The notes under the pieces were generated by a model, which worked only from the letters and a program-made list of their open reading frames with translations, was not told the origin of the DNA and searched no databases. A DNA stretch of 40,017 nucleotides, from positions 36,168 to 76,184 of the forward strand of contig MTND01000008.1 in the NCBI GenBank assembly GCA_002010305.1. Direction: 5' to 3'. The DNA comes from Archaeoglobi archaeon JdFR-42. GTDB taxonomy: Archaea; Halobacteriota; Archaeoglobi; Archaeoglobales; JdFR-42. Position numbers and translations under genes: made by a program. Positions 7,690 to 15,904 of the stretch are shown here, piece by piece; positions within the stretch are counted from its first letter, which is position 1; each line of letters begins with the position of its first letter.

Positions 7690-8661
7690 ATGCCAGGTCA
7701 GCACGAATTACTTGAAAAAGTCCAGAGAATACTGGCAACCGGGGGGTTCGAGGTTAGTGAAGCTTGTTTTACAAAACCCAGATGTTTTGATCTGGTTGCT
7801 AGAAGAGAGAGGACCATTCTTCTTTTAAAAACCCTGTATAATATTGATGCTCTGAAATTTTCTACAGCAAAAGAGCTCAGGGCAGTTGCAAAGCTTCTAG
7901 AGGGTAGTCCCCTTGTAGTAGGTGAAAAGTCACGAGAGTCTAGACTGGAGCGGGGTGTTGTTTATTCAAGACATAACATTCCCATAGTGAATCTCGCTAC
8001 TCTTTATGATTTCTTCGTCCGTAGAATTTACCCTATGGTATATTCAGCTCCGGGAGGATATTATGTCTCACTCCAGACAGAGGTTATGAAAGAGGTACGA
8101 CTGGCAAAAAACCTCTCACTGGGGGACCTTGCCAAACTTGTAGGCGTATCCCGAAGGGCAATTAAAAAATATGAAGATGGAATGGATGCCACAGTAGAAA
8201 CAGCATTACGTCTGGAGAAAGTTTTAGAGACTTATCTGATCAAGGCGATCGACCTGATTGACTTCGAGTTTAAAGAAGAGATAATAGTGGATGATGATGA
8301 GTACTTCCAGAATATGGATGAGAGGGAGCGAGAAATTGCTGAAAGCCTGATGAATATAGGCTTCGACGTATACCCCACCCCTTATGCCCCTTTCGATGCT
8401 GTTTCAATGGATAAACATAAGGATTCCACGATTCTGACTGGTATGAAAGACTCCCCAAAAATAATAGAGAAGAGAGCGACCATAATAGGAAACATTTCGA
8501 AGGTCACGAACAAAAAAGCTGCATATATCGTAGATGATGTAAAAGAGGCGGAAATAGATGGCACAGTTATGGTCAAAAGAGAGCTTCTTGAGTCTGTTAG
8601 CAATGTTAAGGATTTTCTGGCATTTCTTGATGAACTTCTTTCTAGCGAAAAATATATATAG
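7690..8661 (+). CDS. Archaeal HTH-type (XRE/Cro-like) transcriptional regulator
   Basis: This 323-residue protein belongs to a conserved euryarchaeal family of putative HTH-type regulators. The N-terminal ~120 residues form an alpha/beta domain like a degenerate nuclease or nucleotide-binding fold (FDLVARRERTILLLKTLYNID). A Cro/C1-type helix-turn-helix spans about residues 138-185 (LSLGDLAKLVGVSRRAIKKYE). The C-terminal third repeats an alpha/beta pattern (NIGFDVYPTPYAPFDAVS), suggesting an internal duplication of the N-terminal domain. Targets are unknown. It ends in AAATATATATAG, so its last codons supply the TATA box of the downstream thermosome gene; the two genes are 36 bp apart. Confidence 0.8.
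   Translation: MPGQHELLEKVQRILATGGFEVSEACFTKPRCFDLVARRERTILLLKTLYNIDALKFSTAKELRAVAKLLEGSPLVVGEKSRESRLERGVVYSRHNIPIVNLATLYDFFVRRIYPMVYSAPGGYYVSLQTEVMKEVRLAKNLSLGDLAKLVGVSRRAIKKYEDGMDATVETALRLEKVLETYLIKAIDLIDFEFKEEIIVDDDEYFQNMDEREREIAESLMNIGFDVYPTPYAPFDAVSMDKHKDSTILTGMKDSPKIIEKRATIIGNISKVTNKKAAYIVDDVKEAEIDGTVMVKRELLESVSNVKDFLAFLDELLSSEKYI
8649..8661 (+). promoter_or_regulatory. TATA box of the thermosome gene, inside the end of the upstream gene
   Basis: AAATATATATAG overlaps the last codons and stop of the regulator gene. A start site about 26 nt downstream (near 8681) gives a leader of about 17 nt that contains a strong Shine-Dalgarno GGAGGTGAT (8686-8694). Confidence 0.55.
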
Positions 8662-8697
8662 AACTACTTTTCCATTAATTTACCTGGAGGTGATAGG

Positions 8698-10344
8698 GTG
8701 GCTACACTCCAGGGTACTCCGGTATTGATTTTGAAGGAAGGAACTCAGCGAACTGTGGGAAGAGACGCCCAGAGAAGCAATATTATGGCTGCAAAGATTA
8801 TAGCTGAGGCAGTTCGGACTACCCTTGGCCCAAGAGGAATGGACAAAATGCTTGTGGATACTTTGGGAGATGTGGTAATTACCAACGATGGGGCTACCAT
8901 TCTCGACGAAATCGATGTGGAGCATCCTGCTGCCAAGATGATGGTGGAAGTCGCAAAAACCCAAGATGACGAAGTTGGAGATGGTACAACAACAGCAGTG
9001 GTACTGGCTGGAGAACTGCTGAAAAAGGCTGAAGAGCTCATAGAACAGGATGTACATCCAACTGTGGTGGCTAGAGGGTACAGGATGGCAGCTCAGAAAG
9101 CGATGGAGATACTTGACGAAATGGCCATCAAAGTAGATGTAGAAAACGAAGATATACTGAAGAAAGTTGCCCGAACTTCTATCACTGGAAAGAACGCAGA
9201 ATATGCTGAAGAGGTCCTCACTGACGTAGTAGTCAGAGCAGTCAAAAAGGTTGCGGAGAGATCCGATGGACTGTATGAGGTAGACGTAGATGACATTAAG
9301 ATTGAAAAGAAGGTTGGTGGGGCAGTTGAAGACACTGAACTGATAGATGGCATTGTCATCGACAAGGAAGTTGTTCATCCAGGTATGCCGAAAAAAGTGA
9401 AAGATGCTAAGATTGCAGTACTGAAAATGGAATTGGAAGTGAAGGAGACCGAAACAGACGCTGAGATTCAGATAACCAGTCCAGACCAGCTTAAAGCATT
9501 CATCGAGCAGGAAGAGGCCATGCTCAAAGAAATGGTAGACAAACTGGTTGAAGCCGGAGCCAACGTAGTAATGTGTCAGAAGGGTATCGATGATCTGGCC
9601 CAGTACTATCTTGCAAAAGCTGGAATTCTAGCGGTACGAAGAGTCAAACAGAGTGATATTGAGAAAATTGCTAAAGCCACCGGAGCCAAGATCATATCCA
9701 ATCTTAAGGACCTGTCACCAGAAGATCTAGGAGAAGCGGGTCTCGTAGAAGAGAAGAAAATAGGCGATGAAGAGATGGTGTTTATCAGAGAGTGCAAAAA
9801 CCCAAGAGCTGTGACAATACTCGCCAGAGGTGGAACCGAACATGTGGTTGATGAGATCGAAAGAAGTCTTAACGATGCTGTTCATGTGGTTGCTGCTGCC
9901 CTTGAAACTGGAAAAGTAGTAGCAGGAGGAGGTTCACCAGAAGTAGAAGTGTCTCTGAGACTTAGAGAATATGCTGCCAGTCTGAAGGGCAGGGAACAGC
10001 TGGCTGTTAATGCTTTCGCGGAAGGCCTCGAGATTATACCAAGAACCTTGGCAGAAAACTCCGGGCTTGATCCAATAGACGCACTGGTAGATCTGAGGGC
10101 AGCTCACGAGAATGGTCAGAAATACGCTGGCCTCAATGTATTCACAGGTAAAGTAGAGGATCTTGATAAGACAGGTGTTCTTGAACCACTGAAAGTGAAG
10201 ACCCAGGCCATCAACTCAGCTGCAGAGGCTGCCATAATGATTCTGAGAATTGATGACGTCATTGCCGCTAAAGAGCTTGAGAAGGATAAAGGAGCCGGCG
10301 AGTCTGGACCTGGTGGAGAGGATACCGACACAGACTTCGACTGA
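8698..10344 (+). CDS. thsA: Thermosome subunit (group II chaperonin)
   Basis: This 548-residue protein is an ATP-driven double-ring folding chaperone subunit of the TCP-1/thermosome class in the cytoplasm. Diagnostic motifs are [20 protein letters not shown] and [15 protein letters not shown] in the first equatorial part, the apical helical-protrusion region near residues 240-290 ([15 protein letters not shown]), and [13 protein letters not shown] plus [21 protein letters not shown] in the C-terminal equatorial part. The tail is Gly-Glu-Asp-rich ([14 protein letters not shown]), a common form. The start is GTG behind GGAGGTGAT. Only one subunit gene is in the window; others may exist elsewhere. 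The symbol thsA is by family only; the A/B distinction is not made. Confidence 0.95.
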   Translation: MATLQGTPVLILKEGTQRTVGRDAQRSNIMAAKIIAEAVRTTLGPRGMDKMLVDTLGDVVITNDGATILDEIDVEHPAAKMMVEVAKTQDDEVGDGTTTAVVLAGELLKKAEELIEQDVHPTVVARGYRMAAQKAMEILDEMAIKVDVENEDILKKVARTSITGKNAEYAEEVLTDVVVRAVKKVAERSDGLYEVDVDDIKIEKKVGGAVEDTELIDGIVIDKEVVHPGMPKKVKDAKIAVLKMELEVKETETDAEIQITSPDQLKAFIEQEEAMLKEMVDKLVEAGANVVMCQKGIDDLAQYYLAKAGILAVRRVKQSDIEKIAKATGAKIISNLKDLSPEDLGEAGLVEEKKIGDEEMVFIRECKNPRAVTILARGGTEHVVDEIERSLNDAVHVVAAALETGKVVAGGGSPEVEVSLRLREYAASLKGREQLAVNAFAEGLEIIPRTLAENSGLDPIDALVDLRAAHENGQKYAGLNVFTGKVEDLDKTGVLEPLKVKTQAINSAAEAAIMILRIDDVIAAKELEKDKGAGESGPGGEDTDTDFD

Positions 10345-10362
10345 ATTCAATAAATCCTATTA

Positions 10363-10376
10363 CTTTTAATTTTTTA
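10363..10376 (+). terminator. T-rich terminator after the thermosome gene
   Basis: A T-rich run about 20 nt after the stop codon resembles the oligo-T terminators common in archaea. The rest of 10345-10551 is very AT-rich and includes a short palindrome ATGTTTTAAACAT near 10376-10388. Confidence 0.4.
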
Positions 10377-10495
10377 TGTTTTAAACATATTTAAAAACAT
10401 ATCCTGAGATTTTATTTATTAATGTGAGCTAAATGAGAAATGTTTTATTTGCTTTTTAAAGTATAAAATATAGCCAATTCTCCTTGAAAGCTTTT

Positions 10496-10523
10496 AATTC
10501 TATGAAAATTTATTTATAGAATT
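10496..10523 (+). promoter_or_regulatory. Perfect inverted repeat bracketing a TATA box
   Basis: AATTCTAT (10496-10503) and ATAGAATT (10516-10523) form a perfect 8-bp inverted repeat around a 12-nt AT-rich core containing AATTTATTTATA, the likely TATA element of the next gene. A dimeric repressor bound here would block TBP. Confidence 0.45.
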
Positions 10524-10551
10524 GTCACCTAAAAGCGATGGGTGAAATTAT

Positions 10552-11019
10552 TTGACTGACGAGCAGCCTTCAGAAAAAGAAGTAGTATTACTGCTTCATG
10601 CAGTTATGTACGCCTTTGAAGAGGCTTCTAGAGAGATAGATAAGAGAATTCTATTTTATGTATCACAGAAAATCCCTGTAATACTGGGTAAATTTGGATT
10701 CAATATTGACAAAAACAAGAGTCCTACTGAAAATGTAAACTCTATTCTGGACCTCTTGAGGAAAACAGGATATATAGAGCAGGTGGAATTTAAGGAATTA
10801 GATGACAGAACTTTTGAGTTGGTCATAGGTAAATGCGCCATGGCAGAAACAGACGTTCATGATATTCTGAGCCCGAAAAGAGCATTCTGTCCTTACAGTA
10901 TTATAGTAGCCAGCATACTTCAAGAACTGTTTGATGAAAATGTTGTGCTGTTTTCCTCAGAACTGACTGACAAAGGGTCAGTTACTATAATCAAAAGGTA
11001 CAAACACACAATCATCTAA
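10552..11019 (+). CDS. Conserved hypothetical protein, possible V4R-like domain
   Basis: This 155-residue soluble protein starts at TTG (10552) after a GGTGA Shine-Dalgarno; no ATG or GTG is available in frame. The N-terminal half is helical (LLHAVMYAFEEASREIDKRILFYV), followed by a segment like SILDLLRKTGYIEQVEF and a beta stretch with GKCAMAETDVHDIL. The last part, KRAFCPYSIIVASILQELF then FSSELTDKGSVTIIKR, has the layout of V4R (4-vinyl reductase/NO-binding-like) ligand domains, where two cysteines and the terminal beta hairpin recur. I recognise this only by layout; no function is assigned. It lies alone behind its own promoter, consistent with a small sensor or ligand-binding protein. 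Confidence 0.55.
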   Translation: MTDEQPSEKEVVLLLHAVMYAFEEASREIDKRILFYVSQKIPVILGKFGFNIDKNKSPTENVNSILDLLRKTGYIEQVEFKELDDRTFELVIGKCAMAETDVHDILSPKRAFCPYSIIVASILQELFDENVVLFSSELTDKGSVTIIKRYKHTII

Positions 11020-11023
11020 ACAA

Positions 11024-11032
11024 CTTTTTTTA
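11024..11032 (+). terminator. Oligo-T terminator after the V4R-like gene
   Basis: CTTTTTTTA begins 5 nt after the TAA stop, matching archaeal T-tract terminators. Confidence 0.45.
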
Positions 11033-11040
11033 TTACCACA

Positions 11041-11174
11041 AGTTGTTATCATGGGCTTTTAGATTATTGTCAACTTACATTGACAAATTGTAAAGCCGTA
11101 TTTTACATAAGGCATCTAACTAGAAAAGTGATGTTCTACTTTTGAAAACTTCCCTTTAAAGCTAGATAACAACT
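11041..11174 (+). ncRNA. Candidate structured RNA or nested inverted-repeat region between convergent genes
   Basis: AGTTGTTATC (11041-11050) pairs perfectly with GATAACAACT (11165-11174). Inside lie GGCTTT/AAAGCC (11054-11059/11092-11097), a nested 7-bp hairpin TTGTCAA/TTGACAA (11067-11073/11080-11086, loop CTTACA) and AAAAGT/ACTTTT (11124-11129/11138-11143). This would fold as a closed multibranch element. The 5' arm can alternatively pair with AACAACTT at 11019-11026. No promoter is clear and the strand is unknown, so an RNA gene is only a hypothesis. Confidence 0.25.
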
Positions 11175-11178
11175 CTTA

Positions 11179-11212
11179 CTGGCTTTCTGGAGAATCTTTT
11201 CAGAAAGTCCAG
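11179..11212. repeat. Long hairpin in convergent intergenic region
   Basis: CTGG-CTTTCTG (11179-11189) pairs with CAGAAAG-T-CCAG (11201-11212), an 11-bp stem with a single bulged T and an 11-nt loop. Its left arm is part of a direct repeat: CTTACTGGCTTTCT (from about 11175) recurs as CTTACTGGTTTTCT near 11267-11281. A further imperfect hairpin spans 11221-11256. It may serve as a bidirectional 3' end for the two convergent genes. Confidence 0.4.
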
Positions 11213-11283
11213 GCTGGTTGTCAGTAATTTTAGCTATCAAATAACTAAATCACTGATACAATTATCCTTACTGGTTTTCTTAT

Positions 11284-12135
11284 CTATATCTTTGAAATAA
11301 TCTCACCTACCTTTCTTATAGAATCCAGACTCTTTCCAGCAGGATCTCCAAATACTACCTGCTCTACTTTCAGTAAACAGATTCTTTCAATGAGCTCATC
11401 CATATTCCCACATATGCTGAAATGGCTACGCAGAAAGTTCTCATATCTTTCAAGCTCATTAAATTGTCTCCTTTCAAGAATGTTCCTGATCTCTCCGGCC
11501 ATTTTTTCTAGTTTAAAATCTCTTAGAAATGTCTTATTACCCCCTGAAAAAACTATAGCGGATGCGATGATCAAGTGGGAATCATAATGCCTTGGAAGTA
11601 CCTGACTGGGTCCATATGCAACCAGATAACAATCCTTTTTAACAAATTGCTTACCCCATTTGACATATTCGGGAAATACGTAATTTAACAGGATGCCGTC
11701 TGCATTTATTGAGGCATTCTCTATCATTTTTGGTCCTGAAGCACCGACAAAAACTCTAATTCCTGTATTTTTAAGGAAAGAAATATTCCTGTTAATCGTA
11801 TCCAGTACCTTTTTCGGAATAATACCCAGACTCTTCAGGCTTTCAAAATCCCCTGGAGCAATTCCTGCAATAAATCTATCTCCATACTCCTCACACAATA
11901 ACTCAAAAAACCCACACATCTGATTAAATGAATTAACAAATACTGAAAGAATGCCCGTACCTATCGTAATTTCTTCAGTAGACTCAGCAATAATAGGCAA
12001 TAGTGTAAATGGATGTCTAAAGGATATTTGTTCACCGACCCATATATGAGTAACACCTACCTCTTCCGCTATTTTCGCTGCCCTCTCTATATACTCTGGA
12101 GAAAGATCTCCATTAAGATTAATTCCGAACTCCAT
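11284..12135 (-). CDS. Luciferase-like (LLM) flavin/F420-dependent oxidoreductase, Mer-related
   Basis: This protein of about 283 residues follows the pattern of F420-dependent methylene-tetrahydromethanopterin reductase (Mer) and other LLM proteins: N-terminal MEFGINLNGDL, VGVTHIWVGEQ, HPFTLLPIIAESTEEITIGTGI, RFIAGIAPGDFESLKSLGI and VFVGASGPKMIENASINADGILLN. It is shorter than Mer (usually about 330) and the second half is diverged, so it is probably not the pathway Mer. The start is the ATG at 12133-12135 behind GGAGGTGTG; a longer frame to 12159 runs through the Shine-Dalgarno. It overlaps the end of the upstream LLM-like gene by 17 bp, so the two are co-transcribed. Substrate unknown. Confidence 0.72.
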   Translation of the reverse strand: MEFGINLNGDLSPEYIERAAKIAEEVGVTHIWVGEQISFRHPFTLLPIIAESTEEITIGTGILSVFVNSFNQMCGFFELLCEEYGDRFIAGIAPGDFESLKSLGIIPKKVLDTINRNISFLKNTGIRVFVGASGPKMIENASINADGILLNYVFPEYVKWGKQFVKKDCYLVAYGPSQVLPRHYDSHLIIASAIVFSGGNKTFLRDFKLEKMAGEIRNILERRQFNELERYENFLRSHFSICGNMDELIERICLLKVEQVVFGDPAGKSLDSIRKVGEIISKI

Positions 12136-13009
12136 CACACACCTCCACAAGCTTTTCATTGTTTTCAGAGAACAAAGGGAAGGGTGCGAGGATTACTTCA
12201 TCAAATCGTTCACGTAGGTCTTCTATCATGTCCGTAACATCTCCAAGCGATGGGAATAACGCCTGTACTATTCTTCTATCTAGAATATCTGATATGGAAT
12301 ACGAGCTTTTGTCCAATTCATAGTTCGACATTGTATGTAATACATCAGCAAGAGCCAGAAACTGGACAATCTTCTCAGAATAACTCATAAGTTTTGTCAT
12401 TGCCCTTCCAATTATGTCTTCATTCAGATAATTCTTATCCACAAGCACATCAATCCATAACCGCCTGGTAGTTCGAGCTGACGACTCGGTAATCTTTACT
12501 CCATGTAGCAATTTTTCGACAAACGGGATATCGTATAACACCCCATCCCAGAGATCGCTGGTAACAACTCCTGAATCGGATAATACAGATATACTGAGAT
12601 CCCCTTGATTTCTAAGTTTAACACCTTTCAAATGGAAATATTCGCTCTCAACCACCTCTTCACCACTCAACAACTGCCTTAGCAAATTCACTGCATGATT
12701 AAGTAATCCTGAGTTTTTTCTTGTTCCCCATAACACTACATTAAAACTCTCTGATATCTCTGAAAGGGTCAAAGCAGATGCTGCCAATACAGGCAGAGGT
12801 CTATAAAAAGGAGAAATTATACATCCTTTTAGATTTCCTGATCGCTTGAGAGCAGCAATAGTTGACAATGAGATGGGTTCACCTTTTAGAAGTTGTTCTC
12901 GGATCCAGACATCCATATCAGGCAGTAATTCTTTAATTGCCTTTAAAACACTGGGATCCCCAGACCAGAGCCCGAGAGAGACATCCATACTGCAGGGGTT
13001 GCTATTCAT
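12119..13009 (-). CDS. Diverged luciferase-like (LLM family) protein
   Basis: This protein of about 296 residues keeps the LLM outline but has lost much of the typical sequence. Recognisable pieces are PLPVLAASALTLSEISE with FNVVLWGTR where active members have a glycine-rich LGIGTG-type strand, and the family-typical AVNLLRQLLSGEEVVESEYFHLKGVKL. The GPKM-type segment that usually follows is replaced by SVLSDSGVVTSDLWDGVL. Start: ATG at 13007-13009 is preferred because the reading frame upstream of it lies inside the divergent gene; an alternative ATG is at 12986-12988. No Shine-Dalgarno is visible. It is the first gene of a two-gene unit with the LLM gene downstream. It may be a partner or pseudo-enzyme subunit; that is inference. 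Confidence 0.6.
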   Translation of the reverse strand: MNSNPCSMDVSLGLWSGDPSVLKAIKELLPDMDVWIREQLLKGEPISLSTIAALKRSGNLKGCIISPFYRPLPVLAASALTLSEISESFNVVLWGTRKNSGLLNHAVNLLRQLLSGEEVVESEYFHLKGVKLRNQGDLSISVLSDSGVVTSDLWDGVLYDIPFVEKLLHGVKITESSARTTRRLWIDVLVDKNYLNEDIIGRAMTKLMSYSEKIVQFLALADVLHTMSNYELDKSSYSISDILDRRIVQALFPSLGDVTDMIEDLRERFDEVILAPFPLFSENNEKLVEVCDGVRN

Positions 13010-13040
13010 ATTAGAAATCTTTTTGGGTGTAAGAGTGAAA

Positions 13041-13520
13041 ATGAAGAAAATTAATATATCCATTGAAAGTTTATCTCTTCCTATGCATGTAGGGATAAGC
13101 ACAGAAGTCAAGAGAAAGGTTGCCAATATTGTAGGAGAAGAGTTTTTGAAGGGGAAAAAACTGGAATTCACAAACTTAAAAGAGAAGGGAGCTGCAATTA
13201 AAAGATCCCTTAAATCAGTTGATCAACAATATGAGGCTTATCCTTATTTAAGCAAAGACTGGTTTGTGGAGAACTCAGCAGAAAGGACTTTACATTTTTG
13301 CAGAAAATACTCTGATCTTAAAAAACTGGTTGATTTTCTCACCCTCTATGGAAAAGATTTCGACTATCTGATTAACGGAGAGAGGACGACTCTGTGCAAA
13401 ATAGTCATTGAGGACTCAGATAAAGATGCAGAAGCTGTGACAGCAGCATATAACACAGGTTTTAGAGTTCTGTTTCTTCAGGTTTCTGTTCCAGAGTCTT
13501 TTGATGTTGAGATGATGTGA
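13041..13520 (+). CDS. Hypothetical protein
   Basis: I do not recognise this 160-residue soluble protein. It begins MKKINISIESLSLPMHVG and has a basic middle (EFLKGKKLEFTNLKEKGAAIKRSLK), an aromatic stretch (YEAYPYLSKDWF) and a C-terminal alpha/beta part (TTLCKIVIEDSDKDAEAVTAAYNTGFRVLFLQ). The open frame extends upstream to 12846, but that part overlaps the divergent LLM-like gene and reads as its shadow; ATG 13041 (or GTG 13035) is the likely start. The divergent gene begins only 31 bp away, so promoters must overlap. It precedes the LeuA/CimA gene by 54 bp, but that gene has its own TATA-like element. Confidence 0.6.
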   Translation: MKKINISIESLSLPMHVGISTEVKRKVANIVGEEFLKGKKLEFTNLKEKGAAIKRSLKSVDQQYEAYPYLSKDWFVENSAERTLHFCRKYSDLKKLVDFLTLYGKDFDYLINGERTTLCKIVIEDSDKDAEAVTAAYNTGFRVLFLQVSVPESFDVEMM

Positions 13521-13527
13521 CTACCAT

Positions 13528-13537
13528 AATTTATTTA
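13528..13537 (+). promoter_or_regulatory. TATA box for the LeuA/CimA gene
   Basis: ATTTATTTAAAC lies about 40 nt before the GTG start, in the 54-bp gap after the hypothetical gene. The predicted leader is about 15 nt. Confidence 0.45.
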
Positions 13538-13574
13538 AACAGGATACTCCTTCAGGTTTTTCAAAAGGAAAAAG

Positions 13575-15089
13575 GTGTCTGAAATCGAGAAAAGAACAGT
13601 TAAAATTTTTGATACGACTCTGAGAGATGGGGAACAAACTCCAGGTGTATCATTCCCACTGGAATATAAAATACAGATTGCCCGACAGCTTGATAAGCTG
13701 GGAGTAGATATCATTGAGGCTGGATTTCCAATAGCCTCAAAAGGTGAACTGGAAGCAGTCAAAACTATCAGCAAACTCGGATTATCTGCTCAAATCTGTG
13801 GCCTTGCAAGAGTGGTCAAAGAAGATGTGGATGCATGTATCGATTGCGACGTAGATCTGGTCCACGTGTTCGTGTCTACATCAGACATTCAGAGAGAACA
13901 TACCATCAAAAAGTCCAGAAAAGAGATCATAGACATATCGGTCAGTATGATCGAGTACGTGAAAGACCATGGATTACAATCCATGTTCTCTGCCATGGAT
14001 GCAACAAGAACTGATATAAACTATCTCAAAGAGATTTTTAAGGCAGTTGAAGACAGTAAAGTGGATATTATCAACGTCCCAGATACTGTGGGAATTGCCA
14101 CTCCTACTTCTATGCACGAACTTATTTCAGAGCTGAGAAAAACATTGTCAGTCCCAATAGATGTTCACTGTCACAATGATTTCGGACTGGCTGTAGCCAA
14201 CTCCATTGTATCGGTCGAGGCAGGAGCCAATGAAGTACAGGTCACCATTAATGGACTAGGAGAGAGAGCTGGAAACGCTAATCTGGCTGAAGTTGTGATG
14301 ATTCTGCATTCTCTTGAAGGTATAAAAACTTCCATCAGGACAGAGTACCTTGTGGAAACCTCTAGGTTGATTGAGCGACTGAGCGGAATCAAGATGCCGC
14401 CTAACACACCCATCACAGGAGAGAACGCTTTTTCTCATGAGTCTGGAATCCATACCCATGGCGTTATAATCAAATCAGATACCTTTGAACCTGGAGTTAT
14501 GACTCCTGAAATGGTTGGGCATCGAAGACGTCTGGTGATAGGAAAGCACGCAGGGAAACATGCTATAGAAAAGTTGCTGAGAGATTACGGTTACGTTGTT
14601 ACTCCAGAACATCTGAACGAGATAGTAGAAAGGATAAAAGAACTGGGTGATAAGGGTAAAAAAGTCACTGATCTTGACCTGTTTACCATTGCAGAAGTCG
14701 TGATCGGAGATGTAGAGAGCAGCAAAAAAGCAATACAAATTAACGAAGTTACCGTCATAACAGGCAACAAAATCACCCCTACAGCTGTGGTTAATGCTGT
14801 AGTTCATGGAAAGAAAATGGTAGAGTCGGCAACAGGAGTGGGACCTGTTGACTCCGCTTTAAGGGCTGTTCAGAAACTTGTAGGTGATACTATTCGCCTG
14901 ACTGACTTCAAAATCGAGGCAATCACTGGAGGTTCTGACGCTCTTGCAGAAGTTTTCATAGGAGTGGAAGATAGCGATGGAAATACCTTTACTGCAAGAG
15001 CTGCAAGAGACGATATAGTTATGGCCTCTGTAGAAGCCCTGGTAAACGCCATTAACCGAATGATTGTACTCAAAAAAATGAGGAAATGA
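13575..15089 (+). CDS. 2-isopropylmalate synthase / (R)-citramalate synthase family (LeuA/CimA)
   Basis: This 504-residue enzyme condenses acetyl-CoA with a 2-oxoacid (2-oxoisovalerate for LeuA, pyruvate for CimA) in leucine or isoleucine synthesis. The catalytic TIM barrel shows [16 protein letters not shown], the metal-binding [13 protein letters not shown] and the [12 protein letters not shown] segment, followed by [11 protein letters not shown] and [16 protein letters not shown]. The last ~120 residues ([16 protein letters not shown] onward) form the LeuA-type allosteric dimer domain, so it is feedback-regulated and not the shorter AksA homocitrate synthase type. Sequence reading alone does not separate LeuA from CimA. 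The start is GTG within AAAAGGTG; there is no separate Shine-Dalgarno and no alternative start before the catalytic domain. Confidence 0.88.
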   Translation: MSEIEKRTVKIFDTTLRDGEQTPGVSFPLEYKIQIARQLDKLGVDIIEAGFPIASKGELEAVKTISKLGLSAQICGLARVVKEDVDACIDCDVDLVHVFVSTSDIQREHTIKKSRKEIIDISVSMIEYVKDHGLQSMFSAMDATRTDINYLKEIFKAVEDSKVDIINVPDTVGIATPTSMHELISELRKTLSVPIDVHCHNDFGLAVANSIVSVEAGANEVQVTINGLGERAGNANLAEVVMILHSLEGIKTSIRTEYLVETSRLIERLSGIKMPPNTPITGENAFSHESGIHTHGVIIKSDTFEPGVMTPEMVGHRRRLVIGKHAGKHAIEKLLRDYGYVVTPEHLNEIVERIKELGDKGKKVTDLDLFTIAEVVIGDVESSKKAIQINEVTVITGNKITPTAVVNAVVHGKKMVESATGVGPVDSALRAVQKLVGDTIRLTDFKIEAITGGSDALAEVFIGVEDSDGNTFTARAARDDIVMASVEALVNAINRMIVLKKMRK

Positions 15090-15111
15090 ACCAGAAATAA
15101 AGAGAGGGGAT

Positions 15112-15861
15112 ATTATAGAACTAATTGATACACACTGTCATCTGGATTTCAAAGCTTTCAATGAGGATAGAGCTGAAGTTATCCGAAGAGCCAAGATCTC
15201 GGGTATATTTGCCATTATCAACTCAGGATATGATTTTTATTCAAACCAGAGGACAATTGAGCTTGCAGATACCTACAGCAATATCTATCCTACTCTTGGA
15301 CTCGGACCTACCAGAATAGACTCATCCCCACTAGAATGGATAGAAACCCAGATAAGAGATCATAAAGATGCTATCCTAGCTGTTGGAGAAGTGGGATTGG
15401 ATTATTATCATGTAAAGGATAACTCCCAGAAAAACCGACAAAAACAGGTCTTTGAACGAATGATTGAATTGGCTGGAGAAGTATCAAAACCCCTTGTGGT
15501 GCATGCAAGAGACTCTGAACGAGAAGCGTACGAAATGGTTAAGAACACAGATATACCTGTAGTATTTCATTGTTTCAGTGGTGACATCAAAACTATGAAA
15601 ATGTTTGAGGACTCAGGGTATTTCATCTCCATATCCACCATGATCTGTTTTTCTGAAAAACACAAGAAGCTGGCTGAAAAAATAAATATGGATTATCTGT
15701 TACTAGAAACTGACAGTCCGTTTCTATCTCCCCGGAGAGGACGAAATGAACCTGCATATCTGTGGGATTCCGTTGAGGTACTGTCATCCATTACTGGATA
15801 CCCTCATGAAGAGATCTGCCAAGCAGTTCTGAATAACGTAAGTAAGATATTTAAAATATAA
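15112..15861 (+). CDS. tatD: TatD-family metal-dependent deoxyribonuclease with non-AUG start
   Basis: The complete TatD fold is encoded (about 249 residues): IDTHCHLDF (metal-binding HxH), AVGEVGLDY (bridging Glu), PLVVHARDSEREA (His), PVVFHCFSGD (His) and LLETDSPFLSP (Asp). TatD enzymes are Mg2+-dependent 3'-5' exonucleases/DNases of the amidohydrolase superfamily. No ATG, GTG or TTG lies in frame between the upstream stop (15079-15081) and the first conserved motif; the family's initial Met position is ATA (15115) preceded by ATT (15112), with a GAGGGGA Shine-Dalgarno-like element just upstream. The next normal start, GTG at 15391, would remove the first metal site. It follows the synthase gene by 22 bp and is probably co-transcribed. 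Confidence 0.8.
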   Translation: MIELIDTHCHLDFKAFNEDRAEVIRRAKISGIFAIINSGYDFYSNQRTIELADTYSNIYPTLGLGPTRIDSSPLEWIETQIRDHKDAILAVGEVGLDYYHVKDNSQKNRQKQVFERMIELAGEVSKPLVVHARDSEREAYEMVKNTDIPVVFHCFSGDIKTMKMFEDSGYFISISTMICFSEKHKKLAEKINMDYLLLETDSPFLSPRRGRNEPAYLWDSVEVLSSITGYPHEEICQAVLNNVSKIFKI

Positions 15862-15904
15862 GAACTAAAAATCAAGTAAAATACTGTAGGAAAAGGTAAT
15901 GTCC

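Noticed and set aside
8680-9378. A 232-residue open frame antisense to the thermosome gene
   Set aside because: It lies fully within strongly conserved chaperonin coding sequence, has low-complexity Ser/Cys/Phe/His-rich content and no recognisable motif or start signal. It is a shadow of the codon bias on the other strand.
12846-13040. N-terminal extension of the hypothetical protein starting at 13041
   Set aside because: The extension overlaps the divergent LLM-like gene on the other strand and has no Shine-Dalgarno; the ATG at 13041 gives a sensible protein start.
14475-14807. A 110-residue antisense frame in the LeuA/CimA gene
   Set aside because: It is a tyrosine/phenylalanine/cysteine-rich shadow with no motif, wholly inside conserved coding sequence.
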